Shown here in pieces: positions 36,988 to 44,014 of a stretch of DNA of 64,000 nt. Numbering within the stretch: position 1 is the stretch's first letter; each line of letters starts with the position of its first letter. Made by a program: the position numbers and the translations under genes. This DNA is from Myroides sp. 1354. GTDB taxonomy: Bacteria > Bacteroidota > Bacteroidia > Flavobacteriales > Flavobacteriaceae. Below the pieces are notes generated by a model. It was not told the DNA's origin, did not search any database, and was given only the letters and a program-made list of their open reading frames with translations. The stretch spans positions 1-64,000 of the forward strand of contig NZ_JACAGN010000015.1 in NCBI RefSeq assembly GCF_030324495.1, written 5' to 3'.

Positions 36988-37182
36988 CTATACAGTAGCC
37001 AGCTCTTTTACAATTGCTCTCCAGTGCTTTGGAAGATTAGTAATTTTATTCCATTTATCATATCCGATTGTCTTAGCAATTACAACACCTTGCATAATTC
37101 GTTTACGGCTATCTAGCTTCTTGACGATTATAGACGATATGTTATCTAATGCTTTAAAGGCTTGTGTGTTTTCTATTATCAT
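36988..37182 (-). CDS. Small early phage protein
   Basis: 64 residues from the ATG at 37182 (MIIENTQAF); a slightly longer form starts at 37191. Basic, with KLDSRKRIMQGVVIAKTIG and NLPKHWRAIVKEL. Overlaps the ASCH-domain gene. Function unknown. Confidence 0.5.
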   Translation of the reverse strand: MIIENTQAFKALDNISSIIVKKLDSRKRIMQGVVIAKTIGYDKWNKITNLPKHWRAIVKELATV

Positions 37183-37528
37183 AATTTCCAATTTCTAAAA
37201 TTTTACCTAATTGAATTATATAATCTCCTATTCTTGCATCTACTGTTAATCCATTGTAAAATGACATAAGACTAACACATTTATCATACACTTCAAAGCC
37301 TTTATATTCTACTATGAAGTAAGGTTTATCATTACCATATCCATTAAAAAAAAGAACTAAATCATAATCTCTTTTATTACCTTTTTTATCAAACAGCCGA
37401 CTTTCAATCCATTTTCCTTTTTTTCGATGTTCAAAATCCTTTTCGCCAGTTACCATCACTTCGAAAGGCTTTTTACTCAATGTTAGCCTTAGAACTCGTT
37501 TTCCTGTTAAATCAATACTCATTTTCAA
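37154..37528 (-). CDS. ASCH-domain protein
   Basis: The 124-residue protein has the ASCH pattern: LRLTLSKKPFEVMVTGEKDFEHRK-type start (here split by KKGKW), YDLVLFFNGYG, and a C-terminal GDYIIQLGKILEIG. ASCH domains bind RNA or act on nucleotides; ASCH genes are common in phages. Overlaps the upstream gene by 17 bp. Confidence 0.65.
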   Translation of the reverse strand: MKMSIDLTGKRVLRLTLSKKPFEVMVTGEKDFEHRKKGKWIESRLFDKKGNKRDYDLVLFFNGYGNDKPYFIVEYKGFEVYDKCVSLMSFYNGLTVDARIGDYIIQLGKILEIGNYDNRKHTSL

Positions 37529-37952
37529 AATATCTACCGTTTATGTATCTACTTAAATGAGCTTTAGCAATCTTAGTCCTAGCTAAATAATCTTCATATG
37601 CTTTTAAGGCTTGAAAACATTTAAGAACCTCTATTTGGTTAAGTTTGTTAAATGCTTTTTCCGCATCTTGTCTAGAAACTTTATAACCATACAGATTCCA
37701 TAGTGATTCAAAACTTAAATCAGCAGGAGCCTTTTCTATTTTGAACTTCTTTCGCATATCTAAGTCTTGTATCCATACTTTATGAAGTTTTTCTTCTGTC
37801 TCAGGGAATATCTTCCCATTATATAACCATTCGACCTGTGCTTGATTTAAAAGTTTATTCTTTTCGAATGCAACTAAAACACCGTTTAAATCATATTTAA
37901 ACACAAATTCTAACCCTATGCTTAGTCCTTTTACTTTATAAATTGTTATCAT
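37512..37952 (-). CDS. Replication-module-like phage protein
   Basis: The 146-residue protein has a C-terminal domain with LWNLYGYKVSRQDAEKAFNKL near 85-105 and HLSRYINGRYFENEY at the end, reminiscent of the W-x-x-Y-x-K domain in phage replication and helicase-loader proteins. Its role in a transposing phage is not clear. Confidence 0.5.
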   Translation of the reverse strand: MITIYKVKGLSIGLEFVFKYDLNGVLVAFEKNKLLNQAQVEWLYNGKIFPETEEKLHKVWIQDLDMRKKFKIEKAPADLSFESLWNLYGYKVSRQDAEKAFNKLNQIEVLKCFQALKAYEDYLARTKIAKAHLSRYINGRYFENEY

Positions 37953-37957
37953 ACTTA

Positions 37958-38296
37958 TTAGACGTGTTTTTGGTTTAATGAATCCGCAATTGGCTTTAAA
38001 ATACTTCTTTGATGATCATTTGTTACATTGTCCAATGACGCATAAATTATTTTCTCTAAGGCAAAGGATTCATGGAACTTAAGAGAAAAACTATATTTTT
38101 TTTTCTCATTAAATAAGGTCTGCTTTTTAACTATTGACCTTGATTTAGAATTAAACTTATCACTCAAATCATAGCTAATTGATAAAAACAATTTAGCATC
38201 TTGAGCTTGAGGAAAACTTGCTACACTATATACATCTTGTAACAATTTATCGATTGCAAAAACTGCATCTGCACTAATCTTTAGTTTTACTTCCAT
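37958..38296 (-). CDS. Early phage protein of unknown function
   Basis: ATG at 38296 (MEVKLKISADAVFAI) gives 112 residues; an alternative start at 38326 increases the overlap with the upstream gene. Mainly helical at the C-terminus (SFALEKIIYASLDNV). No family recognised. Confidence 0.5.
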   Translation of the reverse strand: MEVKLKISADAVFAIDKLLQDVYSVASFPQAQDAKLFLSISYDLSDKFNSKSRSIVKKQTLFNEKKKYSFSLKFHESFALEKIIYASLDNVTNDHQRSILKPIADSLNQKHV

Positions 38297-38537
38297 GATA
38301 CAATCTGTTGAATTTAAGTTGATCAATCCATTTAAAGGCTATTAGAGCTTCAAGTCCTAATTCATCTGAGTAAACGTTGAAAAAGAATCCTTCTTCACTA
38401 CTTCCTTTGCAAAACACTGTTAGTTTTGTTTTATCTGGCATTCTTTGCTCTTTTCCTTCTTCAGGGTATATTTCAGTAAACTCGTTTAGAATGGAATAAG
38501 CAAACCTTACCATTTCTTGGTCTTTTTTTGAACTCAT
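38274..38537 (-). CDS. Early phage protein, preceded by a repeated stem-loop
   Basis: ATG at 38537 (MSSKKDQEMVRFAY) gives 87 residues; a GTG at 38549 would lie within the leader next to the stem-loop. Unknown function. The copy A stem-loop lies eight bases before this ATG. Confidence 0.5.
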   Translation of the reverse strand: MSSKKDQEMVRFAYSILNEFTEIYPEEGKEQRMPDKTKLTVFCKGSSEEGFFFNVYSDELGLEALIAFKWIDQLKFNRLYHGSKTKD

Positions 38538-38545
38538 AATTAATG

Positions 38546-38569
38546 CCACTTCTAATCCAAGTGGGAAGC
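38546..38569 (-). repeat. Stem-loop leader element, copy A
   Basis: ccactt-ctaatcc-aagtgg flanked by gaagc. The same element lies at 38846-38866 and 39079-39102, each eight or nine bases before a start codon on the minus strand. Confidence 0.75.
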
Positions 38570-38578
38570 TTTAAATAA

Positions 38579-38836
38579 TCACCAATCTCCACAATCCATA
38601 CAACTAATTTGTACACTAGCAACAACTTGATCAGAATGAAAATCACTCCCATGCTTACATGGTACATCATCGGTATTCATAACATTAAATCCTCCATGTG
38701 CACTAACATACATCTCATAATCCATTCCTTCTATTTCTTTACATGCTTTAGCTATTCTATTTAAGCATGATTTTAATTTCTTTTCATGACTTTCATCTTT
38801 TAAGATGTCATGATTATCTATCATTGCATTTGCCAT
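38579..38836 (-). CDS. Early phage protein with Cys/His cluster
   Basis: 85 residues; the C-terminal half has VPCKHGSDFHSD and SCMDCGDW, which could bind zinc. Start at 38836 is nine bases after stem-loop copy B. Function unknown. Confidence 0.5.
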   Translation of the reverse strand: MANAMIDNHDILKDESHEKKLKSCLNRIAKACKEIEGMDYEMYVSAHGGFNVMNTDDVPCKHGSDFHSDQVVASVQISCMDCGDW

Positions 38837-38845
38837 ACCTACAAA

Positions 38846-38866
38846 CCACTTACTACAAGTGGGAAG
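38846..38866 (-). repeat. Stem-loop leader element, copy B
   Basis: ccactt-acta-caagtgg version with a shorter loop, nine bases before the start at 38836. Confidence 0.7.
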
Positions 38867-38868
38867 TT

Positions 38869-39069
38869 TTAAAACCCGTCAAATTCGGGGAGATTATCAA
38901 TTTCATCATCTGTCATTTTCTTTGGATAAACTTTAAAAACAGTAGTTTTAAAATCATCTTCATGCAGATTATCAAATTCCGTTTCAAGCGCATCCAATAA
39001 ACTTCTTAAATCTAAATGAATCGCTTTTTGATTATCTAATTCTAATACGTAAACTGTTTGTTCACTCAT
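38869..39069 (-). CDS. Small acidic early phage protein
   Basis: 66 residues, acidic (ETEFDNLHEDDF, MTDDEIDNLPEFDGF). The start at 39069 is nine bases after stem-loop copy C. A DNA-mimic or anti-defence role is possible from its charge but not supported by any family. Confidence 0.5.
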   Translation of the reverse strand: MSEQTVYVLELDNQKAIHLDLRSLLDALETEFDNLHEDDFKTTVFKVYPKKMTDDEIDNLPEFDGF

Positions 39070-39078
39070 AATTCAGTA

Positions 39079-39102
39079 CCACTTCTAATCCAAGTGGGAA
39101 GC
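39079..39102 (-). repeat. Stem-loop leader element, copy C
   Basis: Identical over ccacttctaatccaagtggg and gaagc to copy A, nine bases before the start at 39069. Confidence 0.75.
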
Positions 39103-39495
39103 TTAAAAAATTAATTTACTTTGTCCCTTAGCTATCCTTAAATCAGGATAAGCCAATAGCAATGCTTGTCTCAACTTATCTTTAATAATCAATCGCTCCT
39201 CTTCAGATACATTGTTCTCATCAGCATTAAAATTGTTACTTAGAATAAAATCTAAATTACCTTCAAAAGGTTTTTCGTAAATAAAACATCTATAAACAGT
39301 AAATATTCTATTACTCTTTTTTGCATCATCCCACTCTCCATTACTCTGTTTTCTTTGATAAAAAACATTCATTCTTTGCTTTATCTTCTTTTCATGATAC
39401 TCCAAAAAACCTTGATCGGTATTTAAGTACAAAACAGTGAAACAAGGTTTCTTCATTATTTTGTTTAATCGATCTATTCCATAATAAACATTCAT
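39103..39495 (-). CDS. Early phage protein of unknown function
   Basis: 130 residues with NVYYGIDRLNKIM at the N-terminus and NNVSEEERLIIKDKLRQAL near the C-terminus. ATG at 39495 overlaps the stop of the upstream mini-gene (tgaatg). No family recognised. Confidence 0.55.
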   Translation of the reverse strand: MNVYYGIDRLNKIMKKPCFTVLYLNTDQGFLEYHEKKIKQRMNVFYQRKQSNGEWDDAKKSNRIFTVYRCFIYEKPFEGNLDFILSNNFNADENNVSEEERLIIKDKLRQALLLAYPDLRIAKGQSKLIF

Positions 39496-39623
39496 GTTTC
39501 AATTTGAGTTTTAATTACTTGACCACATTGGTCACATATTATCTCAATTTTAACCACAGTACAATTATTTTCCTTTGTTCTACTGTGTTTTGGTCCATCA
39601 TGCTTGCACTTCTCATTCTTCAT
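39492..39623 (-). CDS. 43-residue zinc-ribbon-like protein
   Basis: The frame MKNEKCKHDGPKHSR onward contains CKH and a CDQCG knuckle, suggesting a small zinc-binding protein. It overlaps both the upstream 35-residue gene and the downstream gene by a few bases, the packing expected of real phage early genes. Confidence 0.5.
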   Translation of the reverse strand: MKNEKCKHDGPKHSRTKENNCTVVKIEIICDQCGQVIKTQIET

Positions 39624-39720
39624 CATCAGAATTAAATAAGATTGCTGCAAAAAACATCCCTATTACAAAACCTATAACTAAGGCTCCACATATACACGCT
39701 GCAACAAATAATAGATCCAT
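39613..39720 (-). CDS. 35-residue membrane mini-protein
   Basis: MDLLFVAACICGALVIGF and a following hydrophobic run form one transmembrane helix with an acidic end (NSDDEE). It overlaps the next frame by 11 bases. Possibly an early membrane-acting protein; function unknown. Confidence 0.45.
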   Translation of the reverse strand: MDLLFVAACICGALVIGFVIGMFFAAILFNSDDEE

Positions 39721-39722
39721 AA

Positions 39723-40145
39723 TCATTTCCATTTTTTCTCAGTTATCTTTTCCATTGCAAAAATGATTCTACTTAATTCAGATGAAGTCATTTGTTTTAA
39801 AGGCTTTCTTACAGGACTTTTTTCACTTTTAAGCCATTCTCCAAGTTTGAATATATCTGCCACATCACGTCCTTTAAATTCTTTGGTTAGCCCCATTTGA
39901 AAACACAGACTAAGGATGTATTTATGTTGTGAATTGTTCTTGTCGAATAATCCCCAATTTTCAACGCTTTGTTTTGGAGTATCACCCTGGGCAATCAATA
40001 TTTGATTTGCCTGGTCGAAAGACAAGTCATTTAAACTTGCCTTACTTGTATCTTGAGTAGCCCATTGGACAAACTCTTCTTTGATATCATCTTTGAAGTT
40101 ACAGTTCTTCCGAATCGCAAACTTCTGTTGTTTTGTTGCTGTCAT
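39723..40145 (-). CDS. GemA-like (Mu gp16-type) early regulatory protein
   Basis: The 140-residue protein has QHKYILSLCFQMGLT centrally and KPLKQMTSSELSRIIFAMEKI at the C-terminus, similar in plan to GemA/gp16 (DUF1018) proteins of Mu-like phages, which modulate host gene expression and DNA topology in Mu. Assignment is moderate. Confidence 0.5.
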   Translation of the reverse strand: MTATKQQKFAIRKNCNFKDDIKEEFVQWATQDTSKASLNDLSFDQANQILIAQGDTPKQSVENWGLFDKNNSQHKYILSLCFQMGLTKEFKGRDVADIFKLGEWLKSEKSPVRKPLKQMTSSELSRIIFAMEKITEKKWK

Positions 40146-40150
40146 AACTT

Positions 40151-40456
40151 TTAAGTAAATTCTAAATGTTCAAACTCTTTTACTATCTTGGTTTTAAATG
40201 GAAATCCATCTTTAGGCACACGTTCTATCATTTCCATAAGAATACGTGATCCCGTAAAAATGACATGCTTCTCATTGTCCTTTTCAATTTGTAAAGTCAT
40301 CATTTTTGTACCTTGCTTGACTTTGGAATCTCCAATCTTATACTTGTGAATAATGATCTCCTCATCAAGTACTTTTTGTATTTTGATTTTATCACCTATA
40401 AATGTGGTCGGTTCAGGTTCTATATTGAAGCTTTTGAAGCTTTTAAAATTGTTCAT
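40151..40456 (-). CDS. OB-fold-like protein co-translated with the DGR reverse transcriptase
   Basis: The 101-residue protein has alternating beta-strand pattern (DKIKIQKVLDEEIIIHKYKI, then MMTLQIEKDNEKHVIFTG and FPFKTKIVKEFEHL) like a small single-strand-binding OB fold. Its start overlaps the reverse transcriptase stop by 14 bp. Position suggests an accessory role in DGR mutagenesis, perhaps replacing Avd, which is not found here; this is inference. Confidence 0.6.
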   Translation of the reverse strand: MNNFKSFKSFNIEPEPTTFIGDKIKIQKVLDEEIIIHKYKIGDSKVKQGTKMMTLQIEKDNEKHVIFTGSRILMEMIERVPKDGFPFKTKIVKEFEHLEFT

Positions 40457-41405
40457 TTGGTAGTAAGGTTTTTAAAAGGTTTTTAGAATTGCAGTGTTTT
40501 AACCAACCTTGGTAAGAAGCTATTGAAGCTTTATTTGGATTTTGTTTGAGCATTTTTGCGAATCTCTTCTTAATGCTTTTCCGAAGTAGTGTATGATTGT
40601 GGTAGTGAACATATCCCACAAAATCGATTCCTCTTTTTTCTATTGGGAAAACTTGATAATTTTCTTTGACTTCGAGTTTTAAACGTTCTTTTAAATACTG
40701 TTTAAACATCTTTAAAAGAGTGTGTAAATAGCCTTTTTCAGTGTGAAGTATTACAATATCATCTGCATATCTGAAGTAGTATTTTACTCTCAACTCTTCT
40801 TTTACCCAGTGATCAAAGTAAGACAGATAAAAATTGGCTAGGTATTGACTGAGATAGTTTCCTATTGGCAATCCTGGAGCACTGTCAATGATCTCATCAA
40901 GAAGCCACAATAACTCTTTATCCTTGAACTTCTTTCGCAGTAACGTCTTTAAAACATCATGATCTACACTTGGGTAAAACTTTCTGACATCGAGTTTTAA
41001 ACAATAGGTTGTTTCACTTTTGTTTTTCAATGCCTTTCTAAGAGCGAATGAAGCTGCGTGGATTCCTCTCTTTTTAATACAACTATAGGTATCTGATGTA
41101 TAATTTGCCACAAAAATAGGCTCCAGTACATTCATTATCGCATGATGTGTAATTCTATCAGGAAAATAAGGAAGTCGATACACCTCACGTTCTTTTGGCT
41201 CATACACTTTAAAAATATCATACATTGAAGTCTGATATTCTTTGTCTTTCAACAGCTTGTGTAATCTTAAAATATTTGCCTCTTTATTCTTATTATGCGA
41301 GATAACTCCATATTGCTTCTTTTTGCCTATTTGAGCCTTTGCATCTGCTTCGGTTAGATTTTGAACACTAATAATCTGTGTGTATAGATTTCCAATTCTT
41401 TTCAT
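40443..41405 (-). CDS. DGR-type reverse transcriptase
   Basis: Start at the ATG at 41405 (MKRIGNLYTQIISVQNL), as in DGR enzymes, giving 320 residues; a TTG at 41483 would extend into the leader. Motifs: CLKLDVRKFYPSVD (domain 3), GLPIGNYLSQYLANFYLS with the DGR-specific SQ in place of the group II SP, and catalytic YADD in YFRYADDIVIL. It copies the template RNA with errors at adenines to diversify the two targets upstream. The template repeat is 115 bases before its start. Confidence 0.92.
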   Translation of the reverse strand: MKRIGNLYTQIISVQNLTEADAKAQIGKKKQYGVISHNKNKEANILRLHKLLKDKEYQTSMYDIFKVYEPKEREVYRLPYFPDRITHHAIMNVLEPIFVANYTSDTYSCIKKRGIHAASFALRKALKNKSETTYCLKLDVRKFYPSVDHDVLKTLLRKKFKDKELLWLLDEIIDSAPGLPIGNYLSQYLANFYLSYFDHWVKEELRVKYYFRYADDIVILHTEKGYLHTLLKMFKQYLKERLKLEVKENYQVFPIEKRGIDFVGYVHYHNHTLLRKSIKKRFAKMLKQNPNKASIASYQGWLKHCNSKNLLKTLLPNEQF

Positions 41406-41520
41406 TGCCTTTGCTTTAAAAAAGGTCGCCTTCGTTACTACTACCAACGCCCTTGAAAGATTATGTTCTTTTTTTTTTACCAAGTGGTAAGGTTTACAAT
41501 GTCTTTATTTTGATTGCTCA

Positions 41521-41595
41521 GGTGAGAGCTGACATTCGAATTCGTATTCCAGTTATCGTAGTCGTTGTACGAGAAGCCTGAACCCGAAGGAGAAC
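41521..41595 (-). repeat. DGR template repeat (TR)
   Basis: On the minus strand the 75-bp TR carries 18 adenines, many in AAC/AAT codons of the target frame (Y-N-D-Y-D-N-W-N-T-N-S-N). It aligns without gaps to VR1 and VR2. Of 13 differences to VR1, 12 are at TR adenines; of 15 to VR2, 14 are. 17 of 18 adenines are changed in at least one VR, against two changes at 57 other positions. Homology stops shortly beyond these limits. Confidence 0.95.
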
Positions 41596-41625
41596 TACAG
41601 CAACAACATTGTACAACCCATTCTT

Positions 41626-42003
41626 TTATTTTATTTGACGATCATACACTTTCATCGCTTTATAGTCTTCATGACAGATTTCTGCAATATGCCTTGTCGC
41701 TTTTCGGCTTTCGGAGCAAAGGCGAGAGCCGACATACGAAAGCGTAAGCCAGTAATAGTAGCCGCCGTACGAGAAGCCCGAACCCGAAGGAGAACCCATT
41801 TCATGAACTGCGTTGTACTTATCTTGACTATAATCTGAAAAGTCAGGATTGAATTCAGGGTTAACTGCATCATGGACTACACATAGGTTAATAAATGCTT
41901 TAACCGCTTCAACATGTTGTTCAGGTACTCCTGTAACTTCTACTTTTGATGGATCAAAATTTTGTGAAGCAAAAGCCTCTTGTTTGTTTGCAAATTCTTT
42001 CAT
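41626..42003 (-). CDS. DGR target protein 1 (variable protein)
   Basis: The 125-residue protein carries VR1 at residues about 71-95 (SPSGSGFSY, then GGYYYWLTLSY, then VGSRL) followed by a 30-residue helical tail. The family frame G-F-S-Y ... W ... VGSRL occurs in many small Bacteroidota phage and plasmid proteins; the variable residues could form a ligand surface. It ends 31 bases before the TR and follows target gene 2 by 11 bases. No signal peptide or virion-associated feature is seen. Confidence 0.85.
   Translation of the reverse strand: MKEFANKQEAFASQNFDPSKVEVTGVPEQHVEAVKAFINLCVVHDAVNPEFNPDFSDYSQDKYNAVHEMGSPSGSGFSYGGYYYWLTLSYVGSRLCSESRKATRHIAEICHEDYKAMKVYDRQIK
41721..41795 (-). repeat. 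DGR variable repeat 1 (VR1)
   Basis: 75 bp aligned to the TR. Differences at minus-strand TR positions 17, 30, 31, 34, 42, 48, 49, 54, 55, 60, 66 and 73 (all A) plus 39 (G to T). They substitute Asn/Asp codons to Gly, Tyr and Leu. Confidence 0.93.
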
Positions 42004-42014
42004 TGTGATATTTT

Positions 42015-42476
42015 TTAAAGTGTTCTTGAATCTTTGTATTGTGGTAAAAATTTCTCTACAGCATCTAACATGTTTTCATATCCGTTTTTACCATGAAAAA
42101 CAAGGCGAGAGCCGACAGTCGAAAGCGAATTCCAGCGAACGCAGACGAAGTACGAGAAGCCCAAACCCGAAGGAGAACCCATTTTAAACCTTGGGTAATA
42201 TTTATAAGTTCCATCTGTGAAGTCTGGTAGTTTACCCTCATTATAAGCCGCTACAATTAAAATCTCTAAAGCAGCTGCTTTTTCATGTGGCTCAAAGCCT
42301 TTCCATTTATTGTCAAAATCTTCTTGAGTTGTATTATTTAACTCAAAGATGTCTTGTAAGCTATTAATACGTTCCTTGATATCTTTTGGAACGGGTTCAA
42401 AACTTACCTCTCCTGTTTTCTCATCAAAGGACTTTATTCTAAAACCCTCTGGGATATTGATTGTTAATGTTTGCAT
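42015..42476 (-). CDS. DGR target protein 2 (variable protein)
   Basis: ATG at 42476 gives 153 residues. The N-terminus (MQTLTINIPEGFRIKSFDE), the middle (HEKAAALEILIVAAYNEGKL) and YKYYPRFKMGSPSG are the conserved frame of a common Bacteroidota family. VR2 spans about residues 100-126 (FVCVRWNSLST, then VGSRL), with a C-terminal helix (DAVEKFLPQYKD). Its VR shares the target frame with protein 1 but differs at nearly every mutable residue. Early-operon location, seven bases after the upstream gene. Confidence 0.85.
   Translation of the reverse strand: MQTLTINIPEGFRIKSFDEKTGEVSFEPVPKDIKERINSLQDIFELNNTTQEDFDNKWKGFEPHEKAAALEILIVAAYNEGKLPDFTDGTYKYYPRFKMGSPSGLGFSYFVCVRWNSLSTVGSRLVFHGKNGYENMLDAVEKFLPQYKDSRTL
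42104..42178 (-). repeat. DGR variable repeat 2 (VR2)
   Basis: 75 bp aligned without gaps to the TR; 15 differences, 14 at TR adenines (17, 30, 31, 34, 37, 40, 42, 43, 51, 54, 55, 61, 66, 73) and one C to T at 16. Confidence 0.93.
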
Positions 42477-42483
42477 AGTTTTA

Positions 42484-42717
42484 TTATTTTTCAGTTTCTG
42501 ATTCAATTTTAGTTACATTGTATTTTAAGTAACCGAATTCGATATGAGGAGGACAGTGCATTGGACATGGCTGTCCAACTTCTAATTCATATTTTGGAAC
42601 ATACCCTCCGATATAAACACCTTGATTAACGGGTTGTTCTTCTACAACTTTTCCATTTTCAAGAATAAGGCGCAATAAATCTTGTCCTTGATCTTCTAAG
42701 TGAATGATTTTACGCAT
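42484..42717 (-). CDS. Small early phage protein with Cys/His motif
   Basis: ATG at 42717 (MRKIIHLEDQGQDLL) gives 77 residues and lies two bases after the DUF3164 stop. Contains QPCPMHCPPH, possibly metal binding. Directly upstream of target gene 2; could be part of the DGR transcription unit. Function unknown. Confidence 0.55.
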   Translation of the reverse strand: MRKIIHLEDQGQDLLRLILENGKVVEEQPVNQGVYIGGYVPKYELEVGQPCPMHCPPHIEFGYLKYNVTKIESETEK

Positions 42718-42719
42718 AA

Positions 42720-43358
42720 TTATAAACTTGAGAAGTTTAACAATACACTTTGCCATTTTCCATCTTCACCCTTAATTTTAAACTCATAGCCATAACCTTT
42801 TAGATGGTTAGAAAAACTTTCTTTCATAAGTCGAAGACCTTCCTTCCAACGAGGATCATCAAACTTGTCTTCATGAGTATAGAGATCCATTACACGAGAA
42901 TACTCCAGTTCTCCTTTCTCGTTACGTTGTAAGAAACTCATTAGTATTTCATACATCTTTGTATCTCGTTTCTTAATTGCATCCCCTAAGAAGTCTTTAA
43001 TTAGCTCTATAGCTTTTGAGCTTCTTTCATCCCAAACAGGCTCAGTATCTCTGCGTCTTGTTACACGCATATTGTTGTCTGAATTGGTAATTGTAAAACC
43101 GCCTTTACTGTTAGCTCGTATTAAGCCATACTCAGAAAGGAAACCTGCCTGTTCTTCCATATCCTGGTGAACTACTTTTTTAAAGTTCTGAAGAGCTTGA
43201 TTTAGTTCTATTGCAGCAGATACAGCATTGTTTACTGTTACATTTCGCTTGTCTTCGTAAATCTTTTTTTGTTTCGCTAATTCAGCCTTTTCTTTCTTTT
43301 TTCGCTCTTGGAGCATTTGCTCAAGCTCCTGAGTCGTCATGTCTTTAATTTCTTTCAT
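42720..43358 (-). CDS. DUF3164 family protein
   Basis: The 212-residue protein has a charged coiled-coil N-terminus and the DUF3164 core (AGFLSEYGLIRANSKGGFTI, then WDERSSKAIELIKDF). DUF3164 genes are a consistent early gene in Mu-like phages downstream of the transposition genes. Function unknown. Confidence 0.8.
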   Translation of the reverse strand: MKEIKDMTTQELEQMLQERKKKEKAELAKQKKIYEDKRNVTVNNAVSAAIELNQALQNFKKVVHQDMEEQAGFLSEYGLIRANSKGGFTITNSDNNMRVTRRRDTEPVWDERSSKAIELIKDFLGDAIKKRDTKMYEILMSFLQRNEKGELEYSRVMDLYTHEDKFDDPRWKEGLRLMKESFSNHLKGYGYEFKIKGEDGKWQSVLLNFSSL

Positions 43359-43360
43359 AA

Positions 43361-43558
43361 CTATTTTCTTAATAAGTATAATTTGACTTCTATTGATTCA
43401 GTGACCTTAAATGGTCTTAGTTCATTTTCTGTACCAATACTTAAGAGATAACCTCTTTCTTGATTGATAATAATACGCTCTCCAACAGTAAAATATCCAG
43501 TGCCTGCTGTACTTGATAGAGCTTCTTGTAACTCATGTTGTCGCTGTAGGTGCTTCAT
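43361..43558 (-). CDS. Small early phage protein
   Basis: 65 residues, with TGYFTVGERIIINQERGYLL, a short beta-rich domain. It overlaps the upstream 49-residue gene by 26 bases and precedes DUF3164 by two. Confidence 0.5.
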   Translation of the reverse strand: MKHLQRQHELQEALSSTAGTGYFTVGERIIINQERGYLLSIGTENELRPFKVTESIEVKLYLLRK

Positions 43559-43682
43559 CTTGTTGCTTTAATTTCGTTTCTAATTCTTTTTTATCCTGTA
43601 ATACCAAGGAATAATTAGGATGTGAACCGTTATGTTTTAACCATTCTTCCAATTCTCTTATTTTAACTTTTAGTCCTTCCAT
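43533..43682 (-). CDS. 49-residue coiled-coil early protein
   Basis: Frame MEGLKVKIRELEEWLKHN onward, ending in a Thr-rich tail. It starts three bases before the stop of the following upstream gene and overlaps the 65-residue gene, matching phage early-gene packing. Unknown function. Confidence 0.5.
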   Translation of the reverse strand: MEGLKVKIRELEEWLKHNGSHPNYSLVLQDKKELETKLKQQDEAPTATT

Positions 43683-43684
43683 AG

Positions 43685-44014
43685 TTAATTGAGGTTAGAG
43701 TGGCTTAGTTCTCTTTTCTTTAACCTAGGGAGTAATGCACTAGGATAGTTTTTGAAGATTGCATTTGTAACATCTGCATAAAAAGCGTTTTTATCTTTCG
43801 CAGGCAAATGCTTATAAGACTGAATTTGCTTTACAAACAGTTCTTCTAAATCACTGTAATGCTTTCTAAAGTAGTTTTGTAATGCTTTACTACTCAATGA
43901 TAATTGAAACGCCTTAGAACTATGATTGAACCCTGAACACCAATCGATGTATGTTTCCAAAACAACTTCATCATAGTGTTGTTTACTGATCTGTAATATT
44001 TCATATATCTTCAT
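43685..44014 (-). CDS. Early phage protein of unknown function
   Basis: 109 residues, mostly helical (SSKALQNYFRKHYSDLEEL, NAFYADVTNAIF). Overlaps the RecA-like ATPase gene by 14 bases. No family recognised. Confidence 0.55.
   Translation of the reverse strand: MKIYEILQISKQHYDEVVLETYIDWCSGFNHSSKAFQLSLSSKALQNYFRKHYSDLEELFVKQIQSYKHLPAKDKNAFYADVTNAIFKNYPSALLPRLKKRELSHSNLN

Noticed and set aside
41406..41483. N-terminal extension of the reverse transcriptase from TTG
   Set aside because: DGR enzymes start at the MKRIGNLY-type motif, found at ATG 41405; the extension lies in the leader between TR and RT.
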